Shown piece after piece: positions 12,556 to 23,300 of a stretch of 64,000 nt of DNA. Origin of the DNA: Lunularia cruciata. Taxonomy: Eukaryota > Streptophyta > Marchantiopsida > Lunulariales > Lunulariaceae. The stretch is taken from the NCBI GenBank assembly GCA_948567375.1, contig OX419758.1, positions 45,771,473 through 45,835,472 on the forward strand, in the 5' to 3' direction. Made by a program: the position numbers and the translations under genes. Numbering within the stretch: the stretch's first letter is position 1; every line of letters starts with the position of its first letter. Below the pieces are notes generated by a model. The model did not search any database and was not told where the DNA came from. It was given only the letters and a program-made list of their open reading frames with translations.

Positions 12556-13434
12556 CCTTCCTCCACTAATCCGATTCCAAGATCACAATTCCCCGATTCT
12601 TGTGCCTGTATGTCTCTTTTACAAATCCGTGTCCAATGCCTCTCCAGCTCTTCTCCCTCCAGTCTCCTACGCCTCCAATTCGACAGTCACTAAAATTGTG
12701 CATCGGACTTACAATTGCCTTCGATCAAGTTGCTCATGACCGGCAAGTATCAGTCACCCGCCACGTATGCTCCTTCGCATCTATCATCTCTCGACGTTAG
12801 CTGACGTGAAACGCACTTCACTTCCCCCCGCGCTTGCTGGGGATCGTAGCGTCTCGACAGAATATTCCTTCTTTGATTCCATCCCGAGGGAATGGATCTA
12901 TTGTACTTCTTTGTTTCTGAAGCAACCAATTTAGTAAAGCAGAGCCCGTGCATACCGGTCGGCTTCCGGGAGCTGAGAACAAGAGAAATACGTAAGGAAT
13001 AATGCCGGGGAATAGTTGTCAGATGCTCGTCTTCTTTCAGTTGACAAGCTGTCTCGGCTCGCCACGTTGCGGAGGGACGTACTCTAAGCAGACTACGTTC
13101 AACTAGTGCGAATGGTCCTTGGCCCTGTCATAGAGAAGGCACGAACTCGTAGAACCCTAACCCTAACGAGGGTGGGCACTGGAATTTGAATAACTCTGGA
13201 GCTGAATTGAATTTTGGAGGTCGGATCCGGTGGTGGAGGAATTTGACATGATAGTGGTCCTTGCGGATCGGAATAGGTGAAATTAGAAAGTCTCTGATCG
13301 GCGAGTTCGGAGGTTGTCAGATAATAAGAGTTGTTCACGAGGAATTGAGGGTGAAGGAGCAGGAGATGTTGGTCAGTTGAAATTGGGAGCATAACAGGGA
13401 GGAGAAGAAGAGAAGTGCTGTTGTAGGGGAGAAA
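12556..13434. promoter_or_regulatory. Divergent promoter interval between PSS1 and mitochondrial L11
   Basis: About 880 bp separate the two start codons, which point away from each other, so both promoters and 5' UTRs must lie here unless either gene has an upstream non-coding exon. No clear TATA box was singled out. Open frames inside (for example minus 13099-13392) have no recognisable product and are read as chance. The telo-box is annotated separately. Confidence 0.7.
13153..13167. promoter_or_regulatory. Double telo-box
   Basis: AACCCTAACCCTAAC lies about 270 bp upstream of the L11 start codon. Telo-boxes (AAACCCTAA-like) are known in plants as elements enriched near the starts of ribosomal-protein and other translation genes. 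Two overlapping units next to a mitochondrial ribosomal protein gene fit that pattern. Its activity here is inferred. Confidence 0.65.
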
Positions 13435-13881
13435 ATGTCAGGAAAGGTAGTTTCAGCGTTGATAAGGCTGGTGGTGAATGCCGGGCAGGCAAAACCGGCA
13501 CCTCCAGTGGGTCCGGCATTGGGGCAGCACAGATTAAATTTGATGTCATTTTGTAAAGACTTTAATGCTCGTACTCAGCATATGAAGCCCGATGTTCCTG
13601 TTTCTGTCACTGTCACGGCTTACACAGACTCGACATTCGATTTCACGATTAAGTCCCCTAAGGTTTCTTATTTTTTGAAGAAGGCTGCTGGTTTGCAAAT
13701 TGGGGGTGGCAAGGCGGGCCATGATGTAGCAGGTGTGGTGACCGTGAAGCACATCTACGAAATCGCCAAGATTAAGCAAACGGATCCTGAGTGTCAGTAT
13801 ATGGAGCTAGAGGCTATCAGTAGGTCAATTATGGGCACCGCCCGATCCATGGGGATAGAAGTCAAACGTGATCTTAACTGA
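13435..13881 (+). CDS. Mitochondrial large-subunit ribosomal protein L11 (uL11m)
   Basis: A single uninterrupted 148-codon frame matches the plant mitochondrial L11 family. The N-terminal domain has PAPPVGPALGQHRLNLMSFCKDFN, whose PPVGPALGQ motif contacts rRNA and factors in L11 proteins. It continues with FTIKSPKVSYFLKKAAG. The C-terminal rRNA-binding domain has IYEIAKIKQTDPE and SIMGTARSMGIEV. Length equals the usual 145-155 residues. The protein binds the GTPase-associated region of 23S-type rRNA in the mitochondrial ribosome. There is no long N-terminal targeting extension, as is usual for this family in plants from memory. The start ATG follows a purine-rich leader and is the only in-frame option giving the family N-terminus. 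The gene is intronless and lies head to head with PSS1. Confidence 0.95.
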   Translation: MSGKVVSALIRLVVNAGQAKPAPPVGPALGQHRLNLMSFCKDFNARTQHMKPDVPVSVTVTAYTDSTFDFTIKSPKVSYFLKKAAGLQIGGGKAGHDVAGVVTVKHIYEIAKIKQTDPECQYMELEAISRSIMGTARSMGIEVKRDLN

Positions 13882-15284
13882 AGTTCTCTTGATGTCATAT
13901 CATCTTAAAAATTCGTGAAAATCAATGCCTTCTGCAGTTACTGAGAGCTGGCAAACAAGACAATTGTGGTGATAAAGAGTGGAGCAAGTATGGAAATTTG
14001 ACCGACTTCGCATTGTAACTGACTTGGCTGATGTCGGAGCTCCAGAAGAAGCTGTTCTCCCCCAACACACATGCCAGAGCAGGCTGGATCATTCGAGACA
14101 TTTGTCGAACCATTGGGTACTCTAAGACGTTTAACTTTCGCTCCAATATATTTTTAAGTTTCATGAACTCCGTGTGTGCACGGGTGAAATTCCCTGGTCT
14201 GTAAATACAAATCCTGACTCCGTTCCTATCTATCGGCTTTTGGGATGCTAGATCGACCATCCTCGATTCTTGTTATTCACGCAGGAACCTCAGGTGATTA
14301 AATGTCGACGAGGTAGATGTCAATTTTGTTAATTGAGCAATGTCTGCCCATTCTTCTGTACCCACGAATCAGCAAACTGTCCATGAGTTACCAATACACA
14401 TTTTGGTTCTGTACAATGGTGCATACGTATAAGGCCCTAGACCTGATCGCGAGTGATTTTTCGCAAACAGGGAGTCACTCGAATGCTTCCGAAGTGAGCA
14501 GTACGTTGAAGTGCAAGCTGTCTGCGTCCATTGCCGCAAGTGTTTTAAATCCACTGCGTTTTCCCGGCATTGGTGCTCAATTCAACTCTTTGTGAACTTA
14601 TCTCCGATTGAGTTTTCTCCGGCAGTCCCACTCATACAAGTGGATCCATGCTAAGCGACACAAATATAATTGACCTTATTATACTGCGTAAATGCAACAA
14701 GTGTGAGTGATCTGGGACTAATGACTAGCTCAGACTTGGACTAATGAGTTTTTACTAGCTCCGCACAATTCATCTCTAGATTGAGTAGGCTATCCAGATC
14801 GCAGCTAGTTGGATTTGTACTCGTCATTGACAGGCTGAGGTGCAGCCTGCTAACGCTGCACAGGGGTGTAGTATATGCAGGCTTCAACAGGGAGTAGTTG
14901 AACTATTGCACAGTTGATGTTGATTTTGTGTATTTGCTCCTCTGCGCACATCTCTCGTCAACGTTGCGAAATGGAAAATGTTGATCTCAGGGATACTTGT
15001 TCACTTTACTGTTGTAGACTTTCCACACGGCGAGTATCCCGCGCTTATCCATTGTTCTACCTGTATTTACCGAGAACATTGGTGAGTGGAATTCCTAAGA
15101 TAGTAATGCACATGGCTACAGAAAATCTTACGAGAGGAAAATACAGAGACCATTAGCGACTGCAATCCTTAAGAGTAATGTGCAATTCTTAAGAAGGTAA
15201 TCTTAAGGGTTTAGGGTTCAGAGGGCATCGGGTGGAGCGATTCTTAAAATGCTCTAGAATAGCCTCCAACCAATGGAGCAATTA
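13882..15284. other. L11 3' flank and intergenic DNA, no gene seen
   Basis: Begins with the 3' UTR of the L11 gene. Open frames at 13922-14260 (minus), 14317-14595 (plus) and 14914-15156 (plus) show no known domain, and no splice-joinable conserved exons were found. Confidence 0.5.
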
Positions 15285-15650
15285 TAAAGTGTAATCATTT
15301 ATTCAATTCAAAAGAAATCATGTATCAATCACGGAGAGAGCAATGAGAATAATCACGTAATCGATTCAAAAGAGAGTAATCAACCATCAATAATGGAGAG
15401 AGCAATGAGTGGAATCCCGTATTCGACTCAAAACAGAGGAATCACACATCAATAGTGACGAGAGAGCAATGAGTGTAATCATATAATCAATTCATATGAA
15501 AGTGATCACATATTTGTCTGCCGAGACAGCATTGTTAGGGCACTGAAAGTAATCACTTGTTCCCTCAGGTATTCAACTCAAGGATAACCATAAATCTAAC
15601 ACGGAAAATATCTACTTAAGTAATTCATACAGTATATCTATTATGGATAA
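15285..15650. repeat. Degenerate minisatellite, GAGAGAGCAATGAG type
   Basis: Roughly 65-bp units are repeated with drift. Each has GAGAGAGCAATGAG, then GTAATCAC or similar, then ATTCAACTCAAAAG or similar, then an ATCAATAATGG-like stretch (for example near 15337, 15398 and 15463). Related units reappear at 20085-20215 and 26055-26400, so the same repeat flanks the two large insertions between them. Confidence 0.8.
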
Positions 15651-15685
15651 TCATATATTTATTAGAGACAAGGGCAACGGCTTAG

Positions 15686-15770
15686 ACAAAATGAATGATG
15701 GGAAGACCCCTTCTACAAGGGAGAATGAAAAAGGTAAAATGGGGCTAAGCCCCAATAGAGTCTATACGAG
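15686..15770 (+). repeat. Dispersed repeat, second copy
   Basis: Shares GATGGGAAGACCCC, ACAAGGGAGA and GGTAAAATGGGGCTAAGCCC with the copy in PSS1 intron 11 (7497-7612) and with the inverse copy at 28430-28530. The terminal GGGGCTAAGCCCC again forms a short hairpin. Confidence 0.75.
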
Positions 15771-15841
15771 AATTTTGCACTACTGCACCTAAGATATCCA
15801 AGCTATGCAAGTAGTGTGGTCTATAGACAATTGGAGCATCC

Positions 15842-16360
15842 GAAGAAGCATCACCTAGTGTGATTGCTCTCCTATGGATTGCACCCGTTGTAGAGCAATG
15901 GACATACGATGTCTAAAATATGCTACAAAGTACGAGAGTGAGAGTGGTACCCCATGGCGCCTAACATGATAAGCTCTCTCGCACTCCTTAACAAATGTGT
16001 CGAACGCCCTGTCCATTGCTCCATATAACTCCAAGGCTAGAGGAACAAAGAGGTGATCTCGCTGCATGCCCCTATACTTGGAGTTCTTGTGACATGTTGT
16101 TGCACTCATTGCCCATCCAAGAGGATGGGTAATCACTCCCTCGGAATTTGTATCTTGCGTAGGGTCAATAACCACAACATCTACTATTGTCACCTGATCA
16201 TCTCAAACCAAGTATAAGTATGCCTTGACATGTGTTGTCTACAAAGCATACGAATGCTCCTTCCAAGCCAAGTATCCATTCTCTCGTGCCATAGCAAACA
16301 CTATGTCCCTAATAGCATCATAGGTAGCTATCCTCTGTTGTAATACAAATAGCTAGATAG
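15842..16360 (-). pseudogene. C-terminal segment of the RT element (copy 2), separated by an insertion
   Basis: The minus-strand frame 16193-15855 contains VVVIDPTQ, HLFVPLALELYGAMDRAFDTF and RHRMSIALQRVQS. This resembles the C-terminus of the plant RT family whose RT domain lies at 17222-19420, ending in a basic segment with a run like RxSVALQRAQ. Stops upstream of 16193 break the frame. Continuity with the RT part is interrupted by the LTR-like insertion at 16370-17220. Assignment rests on the family pattern and on position and strand. Confidence 0.5.
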
Positions 16361-16369
16361 ATGATCTAG

Positions 16370-17220
16370 AGATGAAATTTAGGTTGGTAACATCTAGAAG
16401 GATGTTATACATGATGGACTAAGTAGATCAGATAGAGGTATCACCAAAAGAGTACTTCTACTGCTGGGTCAGAAACCAAAACATGTTTGGAAACTTTAGA
16501 ATCAATAGTTGGGCATATGATCTAGGTGAAACTTGGAGTGGTGACATTTGGAAGGATGTTACACATGATGGAGAAAGTAGATCACTTAGAGGTAACACCA
16601 AAAGAGCACTTTTACTAATAAAGCAAAAGCCAAAATAGGCTTGAAAACTTTAGAGGCAATTTAGGAGGTCTAAATGGATGGATTAGGCCTTGAAAAGGCT
16701 GACACTCCTTTTCCCCCTAGTTTTTCTTTCCGAGAGCTTTCCAACTGTACCTCACCCATGTGATTTTGAGATTCCTACAAGAAGATTCCCTTAAAGATTC
16801 CCTAAAAGACCAACTAGATGAGACCAGGACCAACATGTCACCCATCCAAGCAAATAATCTGAAGGTGGACCTTGCTGACAGGTCACCTATCCATGTACCT
16901 AATCCTATGGTGAAGCTTCCTTGGAGGAGATTCTCTTTGGCTATATAATAAAGAGAAGATGCTTGTTTGGAGCATCAAAGGATTGAGTGAAATTTGTGTT
17001 TTCTCTCTATGTATCTCTCTTGAAGAGTTCTCTTGTCCTTGGAGTATTACATCTGTATTCTTGAAGGACACTGTGTCATATGGACTGTTGTTGCATCTAA
17101 TCTAAAACCACACTCACAAGTGAGTAATGAAGATGCATATGGGTGGACCAAACCTAAGCAAAACCTCATCATTGTAAAGAAACAATTTGGTGCAAGTTGG
17201 AATGCCTTAATGCACGGTCA
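16370..17220. mobile_element. LTR-like insertion with a 155-bp internal duplication
   Basis: Two copies of a segment beginning GGTAACATCTAGAAGGATGT (16386) and GGTGACATTTGGAAGGATGT (16541) lie 155 bp apart. Further on come GGCTATATAATAAAGAG (about 16939; TATA-box-like) and a CT-rich leader. This is the layout of an LTR or 5' leader, but no partner repeat was found, so it may be a solo LTR. It splits the minus-strand RT relic. Confidence 0.4.
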
Positions 17221-17221
17221 A

Positions 17222-19420
17222 GCTAGGATCCAAGAGCATGCACACCCTTGCCGGAGCAAGAGCAAAGACATGCTCTAGTATCTTGAGGAATGGACAAATC
17301 AACTAAGAGAGAATGTAAAGTATGCTCATATTGTTGTTCCATCAAGGAAGATTGTAAACCTCTAGTCCAATCTGACAATAGTGAAGTAAAGGATGGAAAG
17401 TCCTCTTGTGCCCGTGGGGATAGATTATCTCTTGTCTGATGCAAGAACATATGGAGAGAAAAGGATCCCCCTCCACCTCTCTCACATAAATATCCAAAAC
17501 CAGCCTATCAACAACCATAAAATGAGAAGAATGTAGGGGTGTTGAGAGAGCCCGACTACCCAAAAATGCTACAGATGCAATCTCTTCCATAGAGCAAGCC
17601 AACCCCGCCACACAAGATTGGCAAAGCCATCTGTCTACGTGCAAAATCCCCTATCACACACTCAAATGTCCCTGGTTCAATAATATCACCAAAGATTCCC
17701 ATAATCCTCCTATCAAAGGCTCTCATATGTGATAAGAAGGATGAGGAGGGAGGAAATGTACAGATTAGGTAGGACGGCCAACGAGCAATACTAAAGAAGA
17801 GTATAAAAAATTCCACCTACAGATCTCTTAATAATGGAGAGTCATCCACATGGAGAATATCCTCTGCAAGGGCAGCATCTAAGAAGCATGTGATAAAATC
17901 CTTGGATCCTACTAGCACTCCAAGAGTACATAGTTCATCTGTAGATGTAATACACTCCTTGGAAGCTCAAGGTGGGGAGGAATACCTAAAAGGGACCATG
18001 CCTTGCACTTTGACACCTTGACTCTCAAGCATACTAGATGTAGCTTGGTAGTCAAGTGATCAAAGGCATGCCTAATCTGATCTATAGGGCCCACGATATG
18101 TGTATCGTATGCCAAGGAGAGAAATACACAACCTAGCATGGCCAAAGTAGTAAATAGGAGAGCTCTAAAGTGAGCCATGGAAAATAAGGGTCCCCCGAAA
18201 GGATCTCCTTGATGTGTACCCAAGGCTGACTCCAAGACGGTGACTCCCTCTTGTGAACCACCGTGCTAGTAGTAAAGGGAAGCAAGAGAGCCATAAAAAG
18301 ACCACACAAAAGGAATAAGACTCGCAAAGGATCCACTAGCCTCCCTAAGCTCTCTCCACACATGAGACGCTATTAAAAGCGTTCTCAACATCTACCTATA
18401 GGACGACCAACTTTGGATGGATACCTAGGAGTGCCTTAATGCCTAGAGACATAGCCTCACATCCTCCAAGTGTAGCTACTCCAAATTAATGTGGACTAAA
18501 GTGTTGTCAAAAGTGAGAATGATGCCAAAAGATAATGGTACAATTGACCAAACACAAAAAGATCTCTCCAATAGCAATTGGTCTAATGCTCCCCGTATCC
18601 TTCTCCATCACAAGAAGTTGACTAGCACCTAATACTTGACTAAAAGACATAAGAATGTCTCCTCTTGCTATTGTTGAAGCCACCTAAAATAACTCGATAA
18701 AACCACTAGAAGGATCATTGGCCTAAAAGCAATCCTTAAGGTGCTCATAAACCATCCTTGACAAGCCTCTTGAGGAAAGGTGAGGAGCAGTGCACAATAC
18801 TTGTGCAAAAAGTGACATGTCAAGACATAAAAGTTGCTAAGGCTGATAATCTAAGACCTCTGGTGGTAGTCCTTCTATTGCTATAGGATGTAGTGAGCAT
18901 AGGAAAGATATAGTCTCATCAATAGGACTCGCCATAGACAAAGGGTGTAGCGCTCCTGCTACTCTACTAGACTCTTGCGCTTGACCCAATGTCCTACACC
19001 GTTGTAATCAAGTGGACTCTGTGGTATCCTATGGTGAAACCTATCTCCTAAAACATGTAGCTCTAATAGACTCCTCCTAAATGACCGCCCAATCCCCTAC
19101 TCAAAATTGACAAAATCTAACAATCACTTCTCTATGCGCCGCACGTCCTCCTCTAGCATAACGAAGACACCATCGAGGGAGTAAGAGGAATAGGAACCAT
19201 GCTAACTTGACTAAGGGATCACGTGCCAAACAATCAAATGGTAGGCAAAAAGCATGTTTAGCCTCATCATGGAGTGTGTGGAGTAGCCTATGGAATAGAC
19301 ATGGACATGGAAAACTAGTCTCAAATAACCCCAAAATGCTAAGAGAAGCTAATCACTCCCACGACTCAATTGGTATCCTTAAAATGGTCAACAAAGAGAT
19401 AGAAGAAGCATGCATAATCT
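17222..19420 (-). pseudogene. Reverse-transcriptase relic (copy 2), non-LTR-like
   Basis: Reading down the minus strand, stretches in shifting frames give GDILMSFSQVLGASQL, KDTGSIRPIAIGEI, VATLGGCEAMSLGIKALLG, VDVENAFNSV, GTHQGDPFGGPLFSMAHFRALL, LAYDTHIVGPIDQI (normally LADDTHIVGP), VSKCKAWSLLGIPP, and then FDRRIMGIFGDIIEPGTF and FARRQMALPILCGGVG. This order is RT fingers/palm followed by a conserved C-terminal block. The palm aspartate pair reads AYD instead of ADD, so an active-site residue is lost, and many stops are present. About 2.2 kb is kept. The clade is unassigned. The 3' part also occurs at 1-600. Confidence 0.75.
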
Positions 19421-20084
19421 AGAGTGTCATTGCTGTCAATGTGGTTGCTTGCCTCATGTGTGCATCCCAAGTGATCCAATCATAGTCCTTGTGCATCCTT
19501 CCCTATGGATCTTTACCCCTTGTGAGGTAAAGCATCAATGATACACGGGCATGGTGTATTCCAAGCCGCTCTAGGCGGCCCCACATGGGAAGGTGTAACC
19601 ATGGCTACCACAAGAATAATGATAGTAACACATGATGCTCCTCTCCATATCTTCCCATATATGCAAAACCACAACTCCTCACATCCCAACTCACATAAAT
19701 AAAAAACAATCTCTCCAAACCCTTAAAACTATAAACTCTCATAACTTTCAATTTCCATCTTCAAAATTTTCAAACTAAATTCCCATGGAATTTAATCATT
19801 AAAACAAAGAGATTATAAATGAAAATTCTAGACCCATCACCCTCAATGTATAATGATCACTCTAAACCCTAAAAATCCTAAAAATCCTTAGAACTTTCTG
19901 CTCAATTTTCCATAGTCTTCAATCTAGGTACCAATGGAACCAAAATTGGAAAAAAAAAGAATCTACTATTCACTCAAGTGTTATATGCCAAAAATTCCTA
20001 AGAAAATATAGATCTTTCCTCTCATATCTCTCCCTCTCTTCTCTCGTCTCCACACCCTCTCAAACTCACGCTCACCAATATATC
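19421..20084. other. Upstream end of the RT relic plus AT-rich DNA
   Basis: 19421-19620 may still belong to the N-terminal part of the minus-strand RT element, but no motif is firm. 19620-20080 is AT-rich with many short A runs and no gene. Confidence 0.35.
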
Positions 20085-20215
20085 TATTAGGGAGAGAACA
20101 TTGTTAGACAGAATAATGAGTATAATCACATATTCAATTCAAGAGTAATCATATATCTATTGAGGAGAGAGCATTGTTTGATGGTGCAATTTATAAGAGA
20201 GGAAAAATAGGATCT
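20085..20215. repeat. Minisatellite units related to 15285-15650
   Basis: GGGAGAGAACATTGTTAGA, GTATAATCACATATTCAATTC and GAGAGAGCATTGTTTGATGG occur in order. The last unit, GAGAGAGCATTGTTTG followed by TGGTGCAAT, recurs at 26211-26240 on the other side of the LINE. Confidence 0.7.
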
Positions 20216-20339
20216 CTTTTACTTAGAGGTGGAATTTGGAAGAGCAGTTCTTGGAGAAGGGTCAAACATTTGAGAGTTAATAAATAGCAAACATTTGAGG
20301 TTTGTATCTTTGAGAATACTCTACCAATTGCAACATGAT

Positions 20340-23300
20340 TTATCTCTTTGGACCCATCTTGTTGCAACCTTTCAATAGTTGCTAAGTTTGTGGGGTTTGG
20401 ACATTTGTGGATAGAGTTATGAGCATTTAAGATTTAGTGTTTCCCCAAGGTCTTGGAGTTGAATGAGAGTAGATTTGTTGAATGTTTCCTTGGTTAATAA
20501 AATCCCAAATCTGGTGTGCTTATCTCTTTGAAGACTACTATCCAAGGGCTTTTGATTGAGACCAATCCGATATTCATTGGAGGTGTGAGTTGAAAGTTCT
20601 GAGCCTTTGAATATACCCAAATGGTTCTTGACTTTGGAGTTCCGGTATCACATACTCAGATGACTGCATCTCTGCCATTACTTTAAGCAAATGGAGTAAT
20701 TGTGATCTAGTTAGAAGCACCATGATGAGTGCTTTCAATTAAAGCAAAGCTTGCTCAGTTTGGAGTACTACACAAGGAGTTCTGGATTTGTGAATTTTGA
20801 GAAAGTTTTGAGAATCTATGATTGGGCACAAATTCGGAGTGTTATTGATCTGCAATCACCGATGAAAATCTAATGAAAATTGCTACATCAGAACTTGTGT
20901 CTTACAAGCTCTCTTTCAAGGCCAAGCTCGTAGCATATTGGAGTCTGAGCTAGCAGTGGTGACAATTCTCATACTGTCATACCTTTGCATCATGGTGTTT
21001 GGAGAACCAAATTTGGAGTGCTATTTTTCTTCACTCACAAACCCATCCAAATAATTCTCTTTTCATAAGAACCACATGGGTCTTAAGTTTTCTATTGAAT
21101 CCTTTCTTGCATTGTTTGGATATCTAAGGCAGACAATATGACCATTTGAGTTACTCTGACATTTCAAAGTACTTGGTGTTTAGATCTGCACACGTAAAGT
21201 GAGATTGCTTTGTGCTTATGAGTTCAAATCAGCTAGTTTCTATGCTTATAGAACCAAAAAATTTCAAGGTTTCTATTGAGATCTAATTTGTTGCAATTGG
21301 AGGTCAAACAAGGAAATTGTGATAGTTTGAAATCTATGACTTTTTGTATTTTGTAACATTGAGAAGTGTTCATTTGGAATTTTATTCTCAGTCATCACAC
21401 ATCCAAATGAGATTATTTTTTTATCAATAGAACCAATATCTCAATTGATTGCTGGATAGTGGACTCTAGATCTTTGTACAAGCTATTACAACTTGTTTCC
21501 ACTTTGTAAAGTTTTAAAAATTAAAGTTGTGGAAGATGTAAATTCAATCTGTTGTATCTTTCTACTCATCGATCCAAATGAAGTGCTCTTTGTGTCATTT
21601 GAGTTGTCTTACTCATAACTTTACATTGAGAACTGAGTGATAGAGGTTAGATGAAGGACAAGAAGTTCTAAGTACCTCAAATTTTGCAGCCTTTGGTATC
21701 TTTGTGCAATGCAATTCTAGAAGATAGTATCTTTGTACTCACATGGCCAAATGAGGTGATTCTTATCTCATTAGAACCAGCTTCTTGAGATCCTTACTTT
21801 AACACCTGGATAGTAGTGCTAAGAGTTGTATAATAGAAGCTATGCTTACTTGAAAATCTTGAAGTGAGTGATTATGATTGGCACAATAGAGTAGTCCAAG
21901 ATGGTGAAAGATATTATTGATATAGCCATGAAGCAACAACAATTAGCTGAAATGTTTAGGAAATTCAATGACTTCCACAAAGAGCTTAGAAGCTTCTTTG
22001 CACCTATGTACTAGTGCATGAGTACTCTCATGGTTGATATGGAAATTGTAAAGTTTGAGATCATCATTGTGAAAGAATCCTTGAACTTGATCAACCAAGA
22101 GATTCAAGATCTCAAGAAGAGTACTATCTTGTTTTAACATCAACCAAGAGGATGGTTGATGCTTCCAAGAAAGTTACTTCTTTGGGAGCACAAGACACCA
22201 ACATTGCTACACAAAGTGGAGGGCTCCAATAGATTATGGACACATTGGAAGTGAAGATAAAGTCATATGTTGAACTACTAAGGTAGCTCAAATCTCTTAC
22301 TTGCAAGAGCATGAGGTTTAGAAGGAGAACCAACTGGTTAGAATGAAGAACTTGAGGATTCTAGGTTTGCCAAAGATAGAGAAGGAAGGCACCAAGGTTA
22401 TAGTGTGAGTTTATTGTTGATTCTTTGAGAATCCATGATCCATAGATTTTGCAAGCATATAAATTGTGACAACAAGATGCACAACCAAGAAGCATTTTGG
22501 TGAGGTTTGGCTCAAAAACTCATAGGAATTCAATGATGGAAACAAGGCTATACTCAAGGGGTGGTGCATCTAGTTGGACCTTGATCTCACCTCTCTCCAA
22601 TGGCAAGCAAAGAAGGGAGAATTAGCAAAAGTAAAGGAGGCTCAACAAGCAAGTTTTGTTGCATTCTTGAGAGATTATAGAGTTTTGATCACCCAAAGGA
22701 AAAAATCAGCTATTGCATAGCAATTCTAGACCCTTTAAGTGTTGTTTTGGAATGCTTAGGGGCTCACATGCACCAAATACTCAAGTGCTAAGCCTTAATG
22801 GGATAATGCTTATCTAATCAATCTTGTGGAGACATGGGAACATGAGGGGAACACCATTCAAGACATTGAAGGATTCACTCTTGTTTGTTCAACTTGGAAT
22901 AAGCAAGGCAACATAGGGGAAGGAGCTTTGGAGATATTGCTATTTACGTCAGGTTTGGCCTTGAGAAATTAGTCTCTTTGATATTCCAAGACTCAAGTGT
23001 ACAATACCAATGGTTGAAGATTGGAAGAGTTGTTTCACCTTGATTCCTTGCTGTTTTTCACTTTACTCCATTGACATCACCAATTTACTCAAGTGGAGCT
23101 CTCAACACCATGCAATGTTTCCAATCCTTGACAAAAGATGTGTTGTACTTTCAAAATAAAGGTGCAATACTTGTTCTTGGTGATTTCAATGCTAAGATCC
23201 AAGCTTCTCAGATCATGAGTTTAGTGACCTTGAGAATGATCATTTTCATAGCTTGATAGAAAATTTTAGTGCTTGGTCCTACTCTTTCCTAGATCTGATA

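Noticed and set aside
13153-13167. Interstitial telomere repeat
   Set aside because: Only two CCCTAA-type units are present. The plant telo-box promoter element explains it better.
13099-13392. 97-codon minus frame in the divergent promoter
   Set aside because: No domain, and it overlaps the telo-box and the 5' leader of L11. Probably chance.
13546-13779. Minus frame opposite L11
   Set aside because: Antisense shadow of the conserved L11 coding sequence.
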